From: Streptomyces bikiniensis
GTDB taxonomy: Bacteria; Actinomycetota; Actinomycetes; Streptomycetales; Streptomycetaceae
Assembly: GCA_000716465.1 (NCBI GenBank)
Contig: JNWL01000023.1
Location: 35,729-99,728, forward strand
Direction of reading: 5' to 3'
DNA: 64,000 bases
Numbering within the stretch: position 1 is the first letter of the stretch; the number at the start of each line of letters is the position of its first letter. The translations under genes were made by a program, and so were the position numbers. Below the pieces are notes generated by a model, which was not told the origin of the DNA, did not search any database, and saw nothing but the letters and a program-made list of their open reading frames with translations. Below, in pieces: positions 7,396 to 15,699 of the stretch.

Positions 7396-9506
7396 CCGGA
7401 GACGCTGGCGCGTCCGTTCTCGATGTGGCCCATGAGCCGGCGGCGGAAGCCTCCGGGGGCGGTCACCTCGACGTCGTACCAGCCGTGCGCGTCGGCGGCG
7501 GAGTGGACGACGGTGCGGGTCCTCCCCGGCTTCACGGTGACGGTGCGGGTCCAGTCCGCGAGGTCGTCCTCGTCCACGTACCCCAGCGGCCGGACGGTGA
7601 AGGAGACGGGGGCGCGGCCGGTGTTCCGCACGGTGAGGTGCAGGTCGCGGTCGTGGTGGTCGATCCGGGTGGCCAGCTCGGCGCCGCCCGTCGCGGGGCC
7701 CTCGAACTCGCGCCGGAAGCCGTTGGGGCCGGTGATCGTGAAGCGGTAGCGGTCGCCGGGTACGGGGACGGTCCACTCCCCCGCACCCCTGACGTCCCGG
7801 TGCTGCGGGACGTCGAACTCGCCCGCGTACGGGTAGAGGGCGAAGTGCGCGCTCGCCTTCCCCCGGTTGCTCAGCGCGACCGTGACGGCGCCGGCGCGGA
7901 CGGTGGCGGCGGCGTCCGGCCGGTAGGGCAGGGGGCGGGCGGGGCGGATGCCGGGCTCCTGGACGGGCATCCGCTGCACGGCCGGGGGCCGGGGGCGCCA
8001 GCGGCCGGTGAACGGCGGGACCGGCCCCGGCTGCTCGACCTCGGGCTGCCGGCGTCCCCGGTGGAAGTCGAAGGCGGAGGTGAGGTCGCCGGTGACGGTC
8101 CGGCGCCAGGGGGTGATGTTGGGCTCGCGGACGCCGGTCAGCTTCTCCAGGAAGCGGATCACGGAGGTGTGGTCGAAGGTCTCGGAGCAGACGTAGCCGC
8201 CGACCGACCAGGGGGAGACGACGAGCAGCGGGACGCGGATGCCGAGACCGGTGGGCTGCCCCTGCCAGCGCTCGTCCGTGTCGCCGGCGGGCGGGACGGG
8301 CGGCGGGACGTGGTCGAAGAAGCCGTCGTTCTCGTCGTAGTTGATCAGTACGACGGTGTGGCGCCAGACCTCCGGGTGGGAGCCGAGGGCGTCGAGCACC
8401 TTGTAGACGAGGGTGGCGGAGGCGATCGGGGAGGAGGAGCCGGGGTGCTCGGAGTCGATCGCGGAGGGCACGAGGTACGAGACCTCGGGCAGGGTCCCGG
8501 CGGCGACGTCGGCGCGGAAGGCGTCGGCGAGGGTGCCGCTCTCGACGCGGCGCAGCCCGCGTTCGAAGAGGGAGCGCTCGGCCTTCGTGAGGTCCGCGAC
8601 GCCCTCTTCGAGCAGGCCGAGGAGCCGGGTCCGCTCGGCGGGGTCCTTCGTGCCGCGCACGGCGGCGTAGAAGGACTCCATGAAGGTGTGGCCGCCGGTG
8701 CGGGCGAGCGCCTTGCGGGCGATCTTCTTGAAGGTGGTGAAGAACTCGATGTTGTTGTCGGTGAAGTTCTCCCACTCGGTGTACGTCTTCCAGCTCCGCC
8801 CGGCGGCTTCGAGGCGCTCGGCGTAGGTGGGCCAGCCGTAGCCGGGGTGGGTGGCCTCGGCGTACGCGGCGTTGGTGACGGCCCGGCTGCCGTCGGCCTC
8901 GTGGCCGGTCCAGCCGGACCAGAGGTGGTTGCGGTTGGGGCTCGTGGAGGTGTGGATCGACGAGTGGTAGGCGTCGCAGACGGTGAAGGTGTCGGCCAGC
9001 TCGTAGTGCAGGGGGATGTCGCGCCGGTCGTAGTACGCCATGGTGGCGGCGGTCTTGGCCGAGACCCAGCCGTCCATCCAGCCGCCGCGCCAGGCCTTGG
9101 CGCCGCCGCCCCAGGAGTGGTCGAGGTCGCCGATGTACTGGAGGTCCTTCTTCTGCGTCTCGGCGGCGTCCCGGATCGGGAAGGGGAGGACGGTCCGGTC
9201 GGCGCCGGCGGGCTGTTCGAAGACCGGGCGGCCGGAGGGGAGCTCAATGGCATTGCGGTCGCCGAATCCGCGGACGCCGCGGAGGGTGCCGAAGTAGTGG
9301 TCGAAGGAACGGTTCTCCTGCATCAGGATGACCACGTGCCGGACCGCCGACAACCCTCCGGAGTGGGGCTCCGCGGCCATCGCGGCCTGCAACGACGGCG
9401 GCAGCAGCGATCCGGCCGCGGCGGCGCCGAGGGCGCCTCCGCCCAGTGCGAGGAGCCTTCTGCGGGACATCTCGGACGACAAGACCGACCTCCAGTCGAC
9501 GGCCAA
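7392..9506 (-). CDS. Phosphocholine-type phospholipase C, Tat-exported
   Basis: A 704-residue secreted phosphoesterase that hydrolyses phospholipids to diacylglycerol and a phosphorylated head group. The N-terminus has a twin-arginine signal (SRRRLLALGG, arginines at about 15-17) with a hydrophobic stretch. The catalytic domain opens with VVILMQENRSFDHYFG (about 58-73), the signature of the PF04185 phosphoesterase family that also contains acid phosphatase AcpA, with Glu64, Asn65 and Asp69. The C-terminal ~200 residues form two similar beta-rich domains, typical of Pseudomonas and Streptomyces phospholipase C. I chose the TTG at 9506 because AAGGAG lies five bases upstream; an ATG at 9470 would still keep the Tat motif. 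Probable role: phosphate or lipid scavenging outside the cell. Confidence 0.9.
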   Translation of the reverse strand: MAVDWRSVLSSEMSRRRLLALGGGALGAAAAGSLLPPSLQAAMAAEPHSGGLSAVRHVVILMQENRSFDHYFGTLRGVRGFGDRNAIELPSGRPVFEQPAGADRTVLPFPIRDAAETQKKDLQYIGDLDHSWGGGAKAWRGGWMDGWVSAKTAATMAYYDRRDIPLHYELADTFTVCDAYHSSIHTSTSPNRNHLWSGWTGHEADGSRAVTNAAYAEATHPGYGWPTYAERLEAAGRSWKTYTEWENFTDNNIEFFTTFKKIARKALARTGGHTFMESFYAAVRGTKDPAERTRLLGLLEEGVADLTKAERSLFERGLRRVESGTLADAFRADVAAGTLPEVSYLVPSAIDSEHPGSSSPIASATLVYKVLDALGSHPEVWRHTVVLINYDENDGFFDHVPPPVPPAGDTDERWQGQPTGLGIRVPLLVVSPWSVGGYVCSETFDHTSVIRFLEKLTGVREPNITPWRRTVTGDLTSAFDFHRGRRQPEVEQPGPVPPFTGRWRPRPPAVQRMPVQEPGIRPARPLPYRPDAAATVRAGAVTVALSNRGKASAHFALYPYAGEFDVPQHRDVRGAGEWTVPVPGDRYRFTITGPNGFRREFEGPATGGAELATRIDHHDRDLHLTVRNTGRAPVSFTVRPLGYVDEDDLADWTRTVTVKPGRTRTVVHSAADAHGWYDVEVTAPGGFRRRLMGHIENGRASVSG

Positions 9507-9986
9507 TGGTTCTCCTTCGAGCCATTGGGTGGTTCGTCGGGGACGGTAGTGAGACGGGGTGACGGGCGGAAGGCCCGGGGCGGGCCGGGCGGTGAACGTC
9601 CAACACCCGGTCACGGGAGTCCAAGCTGGGAAGGCCCCGCGCGGCGGCGGGTGCACGGACCTGGGGGCGCCCCCGGTCCCGTACGGGCGCGCCCCGGAAC
9701 GCTCACCGGGTGACTCCGCCCGGACCTCTGGCCAGAAGACGGCCGGCCGTCACGACCGACGACCACGGCCTTGGCTTTCCGGCCTGATCCGGCATCGCCC
9801 TCCCGGGGCGCGCACCACGGTCGCCGAGTCCGCGAGCAACGGCGTGAACGCCTCGGCCGCCGGGTCGACCGGGAGCAGTTCCTTGTCCAGCCCCGCCCTC
9901 CCGCTCGCCACCACCAGGTCCGGGGCCACGCCCACCACGTGCCCGCAGACGATCCCGTACGCCCTGCAGTTCGACCGGCTCGCACA
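9507..9986. other. Gene-poor gap with a possible small remnant ORF
   Basis: This 480-bp gap contains the phospholipase leader (AAGGAG at about 9512-9517). It also holds a minus-strand frame at 9750-9962 that reads like real protein (VVGVAPDLVVASGRAGLDKE and AEAFTPLLADSATVV) but lacks a ribosome site and a credible N-terminus. It may be the tail of a lost gene next to the lipoprotein. No terminator or promoter stands out. Confidence 0.4.
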
Positions 9987-10556
9987 TCACCTTTCGGGAC
10001 ACTTCAGCTCGCGCTGGGCGTAGGCCATGAACTCCTTCAAGAGCTCCGGCACCGCACTCTGCGCCTTCTCCGATTCGACCTTCCCGAAAGTTTCAATGTA
10101 CAGGGCGATGTACTTCCCTGGATCGGACAGGGACTTAGACGGCTCGCAGACGAAGTGTGTGGCGGCACCAACATCCCAGATGATTCCCCCCTTACCCACA
10201 TCAAGAGGGCGAGGGCTACGCTGGTCCCATGAGGACCACTCGATCGACCGCTCGAATTCCCAAACCGTGGCGTTCACCATGAACCGAGTGATCCCGTCGA
10301 CATCGACGCTGCAGGTCTCCGAGTCCATGTTTTCATTCAGCTCGAAATCCCCGTCACTGACGGTGACCTTCTCCCCGGCAGGCAGAAAGGGAGCTACCTC
10401 GCTACCGGAGAAGGCACCCCAGCAGACACGTGGAGGAAGTTCCGGAACCGCCTTCGGCCCCTCCTTCGTACAACCTGCCAGAAGCACCGGTGCCACCACG
10501 CTGAGCACTACGGCCCGGGCCGCATTTCCGAGTTGAAGAGCACCCATCACCCTCAC
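9987..10556 (-). CDS. Small lipoprotein of unknown function
   Basis: A 189-residue exported lipoprotein. A hydrophobic N-terminal segment (AVVLSVVAPVLLAGC) ends in a canonical lipobox LLAGC, so the mature protein should begin with a lipidated cysteine and sit on the outer face of the membrane. The mature part has three further cysteines (in RVCWGAF, SETCSVDV and HFVCEPS, plus LKCPER at the end), suggesting disulfides. The GTG at 10556 overlaps the stop of the upstream 755-residue gene in a GTGA junction, so the two are translationally coupled; an ATG at 10547 is an alternative. The fold resembles DUF3558-like sensor lipoproteins common in Streptomyces, but I cannot confirm that. Base composition is lower in G+C than in neighbouring core genes. 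Confidence 0.8.
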   Translation of the reverse strand: MRVMGALQLGNAARAVVLSVVAPVLLAGCTKEGPKAVPELPPRVCWGAFSGSEVAPFLPAGEKVTVSDGDFELNENMDSETCSVDVDGITRFMVNATVWEFERSIEWSSWDQRSPRPLDVGKGGIIWDVGAATHFVCEPSKSLSDPGKYIALYIETFGKVESEKAQSAVPELLKEFMAYAQRELKCPER

Positions 10557-12820
10557 CCCTTTCCACTGGAAATAAGGTCACGCCCGACGGAATGAGCCGT
10601 CCCGGCTCTGACGGATGCAATGCCCTGATATTCCTCGATCTGCTCGGGGGTGAGGCCGGTTCCCCGTGCGGCCGCGATGACTGCGGAGGCGGCTGCAGTC
10701 TTCGCCGCCTTCTCGGAGGTCGTGTAATCCCGAGCCACTTCATGACGCGCTTCTTCGGACTTGTCCTGCTTGGCGTTTTCCACAACGGATTCGGTGACGT
10801 CCTCCTTGATCCAGGTGAAAACGTCACCCGCCAGGGGAACCATGTCGATGTATTTGCCGCCGACCATGTCGATGACGCGGTTGACCCATTTCGCGTTCTC
10901 CTCCGTGCCCTTGTTGTACTCCTCCGCCTCATGGGCCTTGGCCTCGTGGACGGCCTGGGCCCTCGCCTCCGTCATGATTCCTGCGATCTCGCCTCCGGGA
11001 TGGACGGCGTTCTCCAGTGCGTCCCCGGGGTCGCCGTGCCTCTCGGGGTGCTGGAAGACATCGGCCACCAGCATGGTCGTGTACGCCTGCTGGGCGCTGG
11101 TGATCGCGCCGTAGGCGTCGGGGTCCTGGCCGACCGCACCCAGGAAGAAGGCCATGTCGTTCTTCTTGAACTCCGCCATCTCTCCGAAGGGCATGGCCTG
11201 GTCCGCGCCGTTCTCCGCAGCGGCCTGAAGGTCCGGCATGTACTCCGCCGCCATGTTGCCGAGGTTCGGGGCGATGCCGACGAGTGGGCCGTCTTCGACG
11301 GCGAGTGCCGGTGAGGTGCCGATCTTCTCGACGACCTTCTCCATGACGCTCGCCATGGCCTCGGTGTGCTCCACGGCCTTCGCGTCGTCGTCGCCCGGGA
11401 CGCGGCCGGTGACCGCCGCCTCCAGGGCGTTGCCCATGGCCGACTGGCCGGGGGTCGGCTCGCCGCCGGGGACCGTGTCGTAGTAGTCGTCCGTGGGCTT
11501 CTTGTCGAGCATGTGGTCCACGACGCTCTTCGCGTCCTTGCCCGTGAGCTCCTCGTCGGCGAGGGTGACGATGCCGTCCTTGTTCGTGTCCGAGCGGAGG
11601 TTCTCGTCGAAGAAGGCCGTCGAGGCGGCCGGGTTGTTGGCCATCGCCTCCATGAGGCCGGTGAGGGGGTTGAAGCCCTTGCCGCCGGTCTCGTCGAGGT
11701 TGACGCGCTGGTCCATGTTCATGGGCAGGGCGTGGGACCAGCGGCCCGGGTCCTCGCGGTCCATGGCGACCATGTCCCGGCCGACGGAGAGCAGGAAGTC
11801 CTTGTCGTACGCGCCCTCCCGGAGGAGACCGCTCAGGGCCTGGTAGCCGTAGATCTGCGAGAAGCCGACGCCCTGGACGTCGAGCGGCTTGCGGCCGGCC
11901 CTCATGAGTCCTTCGGTCCACACGGCGTCGAGGTGGTTCGGGGTGGACCGCTGGGTGGCCAGGCCGAGCATGGCGCCCATGTCGGACTGGATGTTGCGGA
12001 CCATGTCGACGCGGTCCTGGCCGGCCGGGCCGAGGGACGTGGAGTTCAGCGACATCTCCGCGAAGGCGTCGAGCGTGGCTGCGGGGCCCACCCAGCGGTA
12101 GAAGCCGGTCGCGAACTCGGGGTCGTTCCGGTTGTCGTCCAGAAGTTCCTCCAGCTCCTTCAGCGCGGCGACGTTCCGCGCCGTACCGCCCTCGCCGGTG
12201 ACCTTCTTCAACAACTCCGCCGCCCGGGCGACCTGCTCCTCGTCGAGGCTCTTGTAGGTGGGTGCGGTGAAGTCGTGGGCGTCCTTCACGTTCGCCGCGA
12301 GCGCCCGCCTCAGCGAGTCGTCGGCGTCGGCGCAGTCCTCGACGATCCGGTCGATCCTCACCTGCCAGGAGGCCACGGCCTCCTGCTGCTTCCGCACGTC
12401 GGCGGCGTAGTCCGGGTAGTCCGGGTCGTGGCGCGCCGCCACGTCCTTCGTCAGGTCGCGCTCGGGCCTGACCCTGCCGTTCGCGTCGACGCGCACGCCG
12501 GCCGCCGGGCCCTCCTCGTCCCTGATCCTGACGAGCGAGTCCCGGGCCGCCGTGAACGAGGCGTGCGCGTCGGCGAGCAGCAGGTGGATGCCCTTCGCCT
12601 GTGCCTCGGCGTCCTCGAACTCCTTGGCCGTCTTGGCGATGAAGGGCCGGGTGACGTCGGAGTTGACGCCCTGCCACTGCGCCTTGTCGGTCTTGGCCTT
12701 CATGCCGTCGCGGGCGTCGGTGGCGAGCTTCTTCAGCTTCGCGGCCATCTCCGACCAGTCGTCCGCGGCCTGCTTCAGCTTGACGACGGGTGCGTTGACG
12801 ACGTCCTCGAATGTCAGCAC
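10553..12820 (-). CDS. Large helical protein with WXG100-like N-terminus (DUF6571-like)
   Basis: A 755-residue, charged, mostly helical protein without signal peptide or membrane segment. Residues 1-100 form two long helices around DDWSEMAAKLKKLATDAR and KAQWQGVNSDVTRPF, like the helical hairpin of WXG100/LXG proteins used by type VII secretion. Residues 411-423 (DTNKDGIVTLADE) fit an EF-hand-like calcium loop. The rest is helical repeats without a recognised toxin or enzyme motif. I recall similar Streptomyces proteins, often beginning LTFEDVVNAP, grouped as DUF6571; this is from memory. The gene lies between a small WXG-like gene upstream (about 40 bp) and a lipoprotein downstream (4-bp overlap), so the three form an operon. 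Export is inferred, since no secretion genes are in the window. Confidence 0.8.
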   Translation of the reverse strand: MLTFEDVVNAPVVKLKQAADDWSEMAAKLKKLATDARDGMKAKTDKAQWQGVNSDVTRPFIAKTAKEFEDAEAQAKGIHLLLADAHASFTAARDSLVRIRDEEGPAAGVRVDANGRVRPERDLTKDVAARHDPDYPDYAADVRKQQEAVASWQVRIDRIVEDCADADDSLRRALAANVKDAHDFTAPTYKSLDEEQVARAAELLKKVTGEGGTARNVAALKELEELLDDNRNDPEFATGFYRWVGPAATLDAFAEMSLNSTSLGPAGQDRVDMVRNIQSDMGAMLGLATQRSTPNHLDAVWTEGLMRAGRKPLDVQGVGFSQIYGYQALSGLLREGAYDKDFLLSVGRDMVAMDREDPGRWSHALPMNMDQRVNLDETGGKGFNPLTGLMEAMANNPAASTAFFDENLRSDTNKDGIVTLADEELTGKDAKSVVDHMLDKKPTDDYYDTVPGGEPTPGQSAMGNALEAAVTGRVPGDDDAKAVEHTEAMASVMEKVVEKIGTSPALAVEDGPLVGIAPNLGNMAAEYMPDLQAAAENGADQAMPFGEMAEFKKNDMAFFLGAVGQDPDAYGAITSAQQAYTTMLVADVFQHPERHGDPGDALENAVHPGGEIAGIMTEARAQAVHEAKAHEAEEYNKGTEENAKWVNRVIDMVGGKYIDMVPLAGDVFTWIKEDVTESVVENAKQDKSEEARHEVARDYTTSEKAAKTAAASAVIAAARGTGLTPEQIEEYQGIASVRAGTAHSVGRDLISSGKG

Positions 12821-12845
12821 GGTGGTTCTTTCCCCCCGGAATCCT

Positions 12846-12879
12846 CTACTTGAAGTACTCGTCTACTTGAAGTACTCGT
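12846..12879. repeat. 17-bp tandem duplication at a gene end
   Basis: CTACTTGAAGTACTCGT occurs twice in direct succession (12846-12862 and 12863-12879). On the minus strand the first-translated copy encodes the last residues DEYFK and the TAG stop of the WXG-like protein. The second copy repeats that ending, including a TAG, in another frame just downstream. Confidence 0.95.
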
Positions 12880-13294
12880 CGATCTTGGACGTGGAGAGCA
12901 GCCGGCCCCCGATGTCCGCGTCGTCCTTGGCGTGAGTGGACTTGGTGTAGTCGAGGTGGTTGGAGATCCGGGCGCAGGCGTCCAGGAGCGTCCGCAGCTG
13001 GCTGTTCCAGCGGTCGTGCACCTTCAGCAGCTCCGACCCGCTGGTGAAGTTGCCGTTCGTGAGGGCGATCGACGCGTCGAAGGTCGACGGCCGGGCGTGG
13101 TCGCCGTCCCGGGAGAGCCGGCCGTACAGGAGGTACGCCTCGTGGCCGATCGCGCCGAGGTCGTCCCGGTTCACCACGAGGTCGCCGGAACCCGCGCCCG
13201 CGCCGCCGTTTCCGTCGAGTCCGTTCAGCCGCATCTGCGACGACTGCCGCTCCACGGCGTCGCTCTTGAGCTTCTCCCACTCGCCCCAGGACAT
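12863..13294 (-). CDS. WXG100-like small helical protein
   Basis: A 143-residue all-helical protein starting MSWGEWEKLKSDAVERQ. A Gly-rich linker follows at about 28-38 (GNGGAGAGSG), then a second part with WNSQLRTLLDACARISNHLD (about 96-115). The second part has the WXG-family look of a helix with a central Trp and regularly spaced hydrophobics. Streptomyces genomes often pair such a protein (MSWGEWEQLK-type start) with the LTFEDVVNAP-type large protein, as here; this is recalled. The ATG at 13294 follows a GGGGGAG ribosome site, and a candidate promoter lies about 30 bp upstream. It may be a chaperone or co-secreted partner of the 755-residue protein; this is inference. Its last codons lie in a 17-bp tandem duplication. 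Confidence 0.8.
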   Translation of the reverse strand: MSWGEWEKLKSDAVERQSSQMRLNGLDGNGGAGAGSGDLVVNRDDLGAIGHEAYLLYGRLSRDGDHARPSTFDASIALTNGNFTSGSELLKVHDRWNSQLRTLLDACARISNHLDYTKSTHAKDDADIGGRLLSTSKIDEYFK

Positions 13295-13322
13295 GACTCC
13301 CCCCTCTTTCGACCGGGTCGGC

Positions 13323-13352
13323 ATTCTATGCGGCGCACGTCGGGCGGTTCAC
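13323..13352 (-). promoter_or_regulatory. Candidate promoter for the WXG-like operon
   Basis: On the minus strand TAGAAT (13328-13323) is a good -10, with GTGAAC (13352-13347) as a weaker -35 at 18-bp spacing, about 29 bp from the start codon. The divergent gap 13295-13617 must also carry the kinase promoter; TTGACC at 13554-13559 is a possible -35, but no convincing -10 follows it. Confidence 0.35.
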
Positions 13353-13617
13353 AGAAGCGACGGCCGCTTTCCCGCCGCCACCGCTCGGTTCCGGCCACGT
13401 CCGGCTCGCCCGTTTCCTTTCCGTACGGGCCCAGGGGCCGTCCGACCGGGCGGCAGGAGAGGGCTGGGAGAGCGGCTCGGCCACGCATCTGCGAACGGTC
13501 GGGGACGTCGTCGCGGGTGCGGGATCCGCCATTTTCGGACGGTGCTTCTCCGGTTGACCACGGAGGCGGCAGGACGGCAAGCTGACTTCCTGTCATTCAC
13601 TGTGCCCTGGGGGAGAT

Positions 13618-15627
13618 TTGAGCAAGTCGGCACACCACATCGGCCCCGATTCCGCACCCGACCGGTACCGGCTCCTGCGGTCCATCGGGCGGGGCGGCGA
13701 GGCCGTGCTCTACCTCGCCGAGATCGAGCTGGCGGGGGGCGTGGAGCCGGTCGTCGTCAAGGTCCTCGACTCGAAGACGACGATCACGCCCGAGATCTTC
13801 GAGCGGATCAGCCAGAAGTGGAACGAGCAGGCCGAGCTGCTCCGCTTCGTGCACCGTCCCGGCGTCGTCGGCGTGCGGGAGCACTTCCAGGGGCCGCCGA
13901 TCCACCGGCCCGGCGAGTCCGGGACCATCACCGGCCGGGCCCTGGTGCTGGTCATGAACCACGTCGACGGCCTCGACCTGCGCGACTGGCGGGCCGAGCG
14001 CACCCTCACGTCCCCCGCCGAACGGCGCGAGGTGATGCGGACCCTGGAACAGCTCGCGGACGTCCTCGACTGGCTGCACTCCGGGAAGGCCACCCCCTCC
14101 GGGCGCACGGTCGTCCACGGCGACCTCTCGCCCGGCAACGTCATGGTGGACGAGTACGGGCAGGCGACCCTCGTCGACTTCGGCCTCAGCAAGCTGACCG
14201 CCGACCACCAGACCGCCGAGGTGTGGTTCACCCCCGGCTACGCGGCCCCCGAGGTCTTCGAGGGCAAACGCACCCCGGCCACCGACCGCTACGCCTTCGG
14301 CGCCATCGCCTACTTCCTGCTCAGCGGCCAGTCCCCGCCGACCGCGCCCGAGCAGCTGGTCTCCGCGTTCCGCGAGCTGCCGCAGATCGCCGGGCTGCCG
14401 GAGGAACAGCGCGACCGGGTCCTGAGCATCGCCTCGGCCGACGCCGGGCGGCGCCCGGTCTCCCTGTCGTCCTGGGTGAAGGACGTACGGCACGGGGTGG
14501 TGTCCACGACGACGACCTCGCGCCCGGCGACGGTCGCGGACGCGGTTCCGCCGGCTCCCGCCGCCCCGCCGGTCCCGACCGCGCCGCCCACCGCGCCGCC
14601 CACCGCGCCGCCGCGGCCCGCGACCCCGCCGCCGAGCGCGGCCGCCGCGGCGGCGCCGGAGGACCGGCCGCCCACGACGCCCCCGGCGCCCGTCGCGTCA
14701 CCGCCCCCGGTCGTGACCCCGCGGCCGGTGGTCGCGCCGCCCGTCGCCGCTCCGGCGACGCCCGTCACCCCGCAGCACGCCGCGTACCAGCCCTCCGCCG
14801 AGCCGTTCGCCGCCGCCGCGCACGGTGTCGGGGATCCCGGCTTCGGCGGCCCCGGTTCGGGCCCCGGCTTCGGTCCGCCGACGCCTCCCCCCTCGTCCGG
14901 CCCGGCCACCGCCCCCACCCCGGCCCCCGAGCCGCGCCGCCGTCGCAAGGGCCCGCTGATCGGCGCCGTGGTCGGTGTCCTCGTGGTCGCCGCCCTCGCG
15001 GTGGCCGGCGTCCGGTTCCTCGGCGACAAGAAGGACGACGGCGGGAGCGACAAGGCCGGCCCGGCCGCCGTGACCACCACGACCCCGGCCCCGGAGACGA
15101 CGGAGCCCGCCCCCGGCGCCACCACCGAGGAGCCGACCGGGGAACCCGCGCCGGAGGAGCCGACCGACACGGCCTCCGCCGATCCGGCTTCCTCGGGGAG
15201 CCCGGCGAACAGCGACCCCGGCGCCGTGGACGGCAGCGACGAGGTGGACCTGACCGGCTTCTCCCCCATCGACGGCCTCGACGAGTTCACCGTGGAGTCC
15301 GCGACGCTCAACGCCCGGGACTACGGATCGGCCTTCGTGACCGGCTGCTCGTCCGAGTCGACCATGGAGTTCAACCTGAGCCGGAAGTGGGAGACCCTGC
15401 AGTTCACCGCCGGCATCGCCGACGACTCCCCGACCGAACAGGCCCGCGTCCACATCTCCGTGGACGACCAGCCCGCCCTCTTCTCCGAGGCCGTGAAGCT
15501 CGGCAAGCCCGTGGCGGCGAGCCTCTCGGTCAAGGGCGCGCTGCGGCTGCGGATCCGGGTGGAGGACACCTGCACCTTCTCGCAGAAGGCGTACGTGGTC
15601 ATCGCCGCCCCGCTCCTCAAGCGGTAG
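13618..15627 (+). CDS. Membrane Ser/Thr protein kinase with extracytoplasmic NPCBM-like domain
   Basis: A 669-residue Hanks-type kinase. The kinase domain (about 15-290) has the glycine loop SIGRGGEAVLY (22-32), Lys48 in VVVKVL, the catalytic loop HGDLSPGN (168-175) and DFG (187-189). The loop has Gly before the Asp, so it is not an RD kinase. A Pro/Ala-rich linker (about 300-440) leads through RRRRK to a membrane helix at about 446-465. A Thr/Glu/Pro-rich spacer follows, then an outside domain (about 545-669) with two cysteines (577, 652) and an NPCBM-like beta pattern ending SVKGALRLRIRVEDTC. It probably senses a surface ligand, perhaps sugar-related, and signals by phosphorylation. The TTG start has GGGGGAG just upstream. 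It is divergent from the WXG-like operon, which may be functionally linked. Confidence 0.88.
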   Translation: MSKSAHHIGPDSAPDRYRLLRSIGRGGEAVLYLAEIELAGGVEPVVVKVLDSKTTITPEIFERISQKWNEQAELLRFVHRPGVVGVREHFQGPPIHRPGESGTITGRALVLVMNHVDGLDLRDWRAERTLTSPAERREVMRTLEQLADVLDWLHSGKATPSGRTVVHGDLSPGNVMVDEYGQATLVDFGLSKLTADHQTAEVWFTPGYAAPEVFEGKRTPATDRYAFGAIAYFLLSGQSPPTAPEQLVSAFRELPQIAGLPEEQRDRVLSIASADAGRRPVSLSSWVKDVRHGVVSTTTTSRPATVADAVPPAPAAPPVPTAPPTAPPTAPPRPATPPPSAAAAAAPEDRPPTTPPAPVASPPPVVTPRPVVAPPVAAPATPVTPQHAAYQPSAEPFAAAAHGVGDPGFGGPGSGPGFGPPTPPPSSGPATAPTPAPEPRRRRKGPLIGAVVGVLVVAALAVAGVRFLGDKKDDGGSDKAGPAAVTTTTPAPETTEPAPGATTEEPTGEPAPEEPTDTASADPASSGSPANSDPGAVDGSDEVDLTGFSPIDGLDEFTVESATLNARDYGSAFVTGCSSESTMEFNLSRKWETLQFTAGIADDSPTEQARVHISVDDQPALFSEAVKLGKPVAASLSVKGALRLRIRVEDTCTFSQKAYVVIAAPLLKR

Positions 15628-15638
15628 CGGGAGCACGA

Positions 15639-15680
15639 GAGGGCGGCCCCGCACCGGAACTCCGGTGCGGGGCCGCCCTC
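15639..15680. terminator. Bidirectional hairpin terminator
   Basis: A perfect 20-bp inverted repeat (15639-15658 and 15661-15680) with a two-base loop lies between the convergent kinase and gatB genes, 11 bp after one stop and 19 bp after the other. It lacks a T-run, as is usual in Streptomyces. Confidence 0.9.
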
Positions 15681-15699
15681 CTCCCGTACGGGACGGAAC

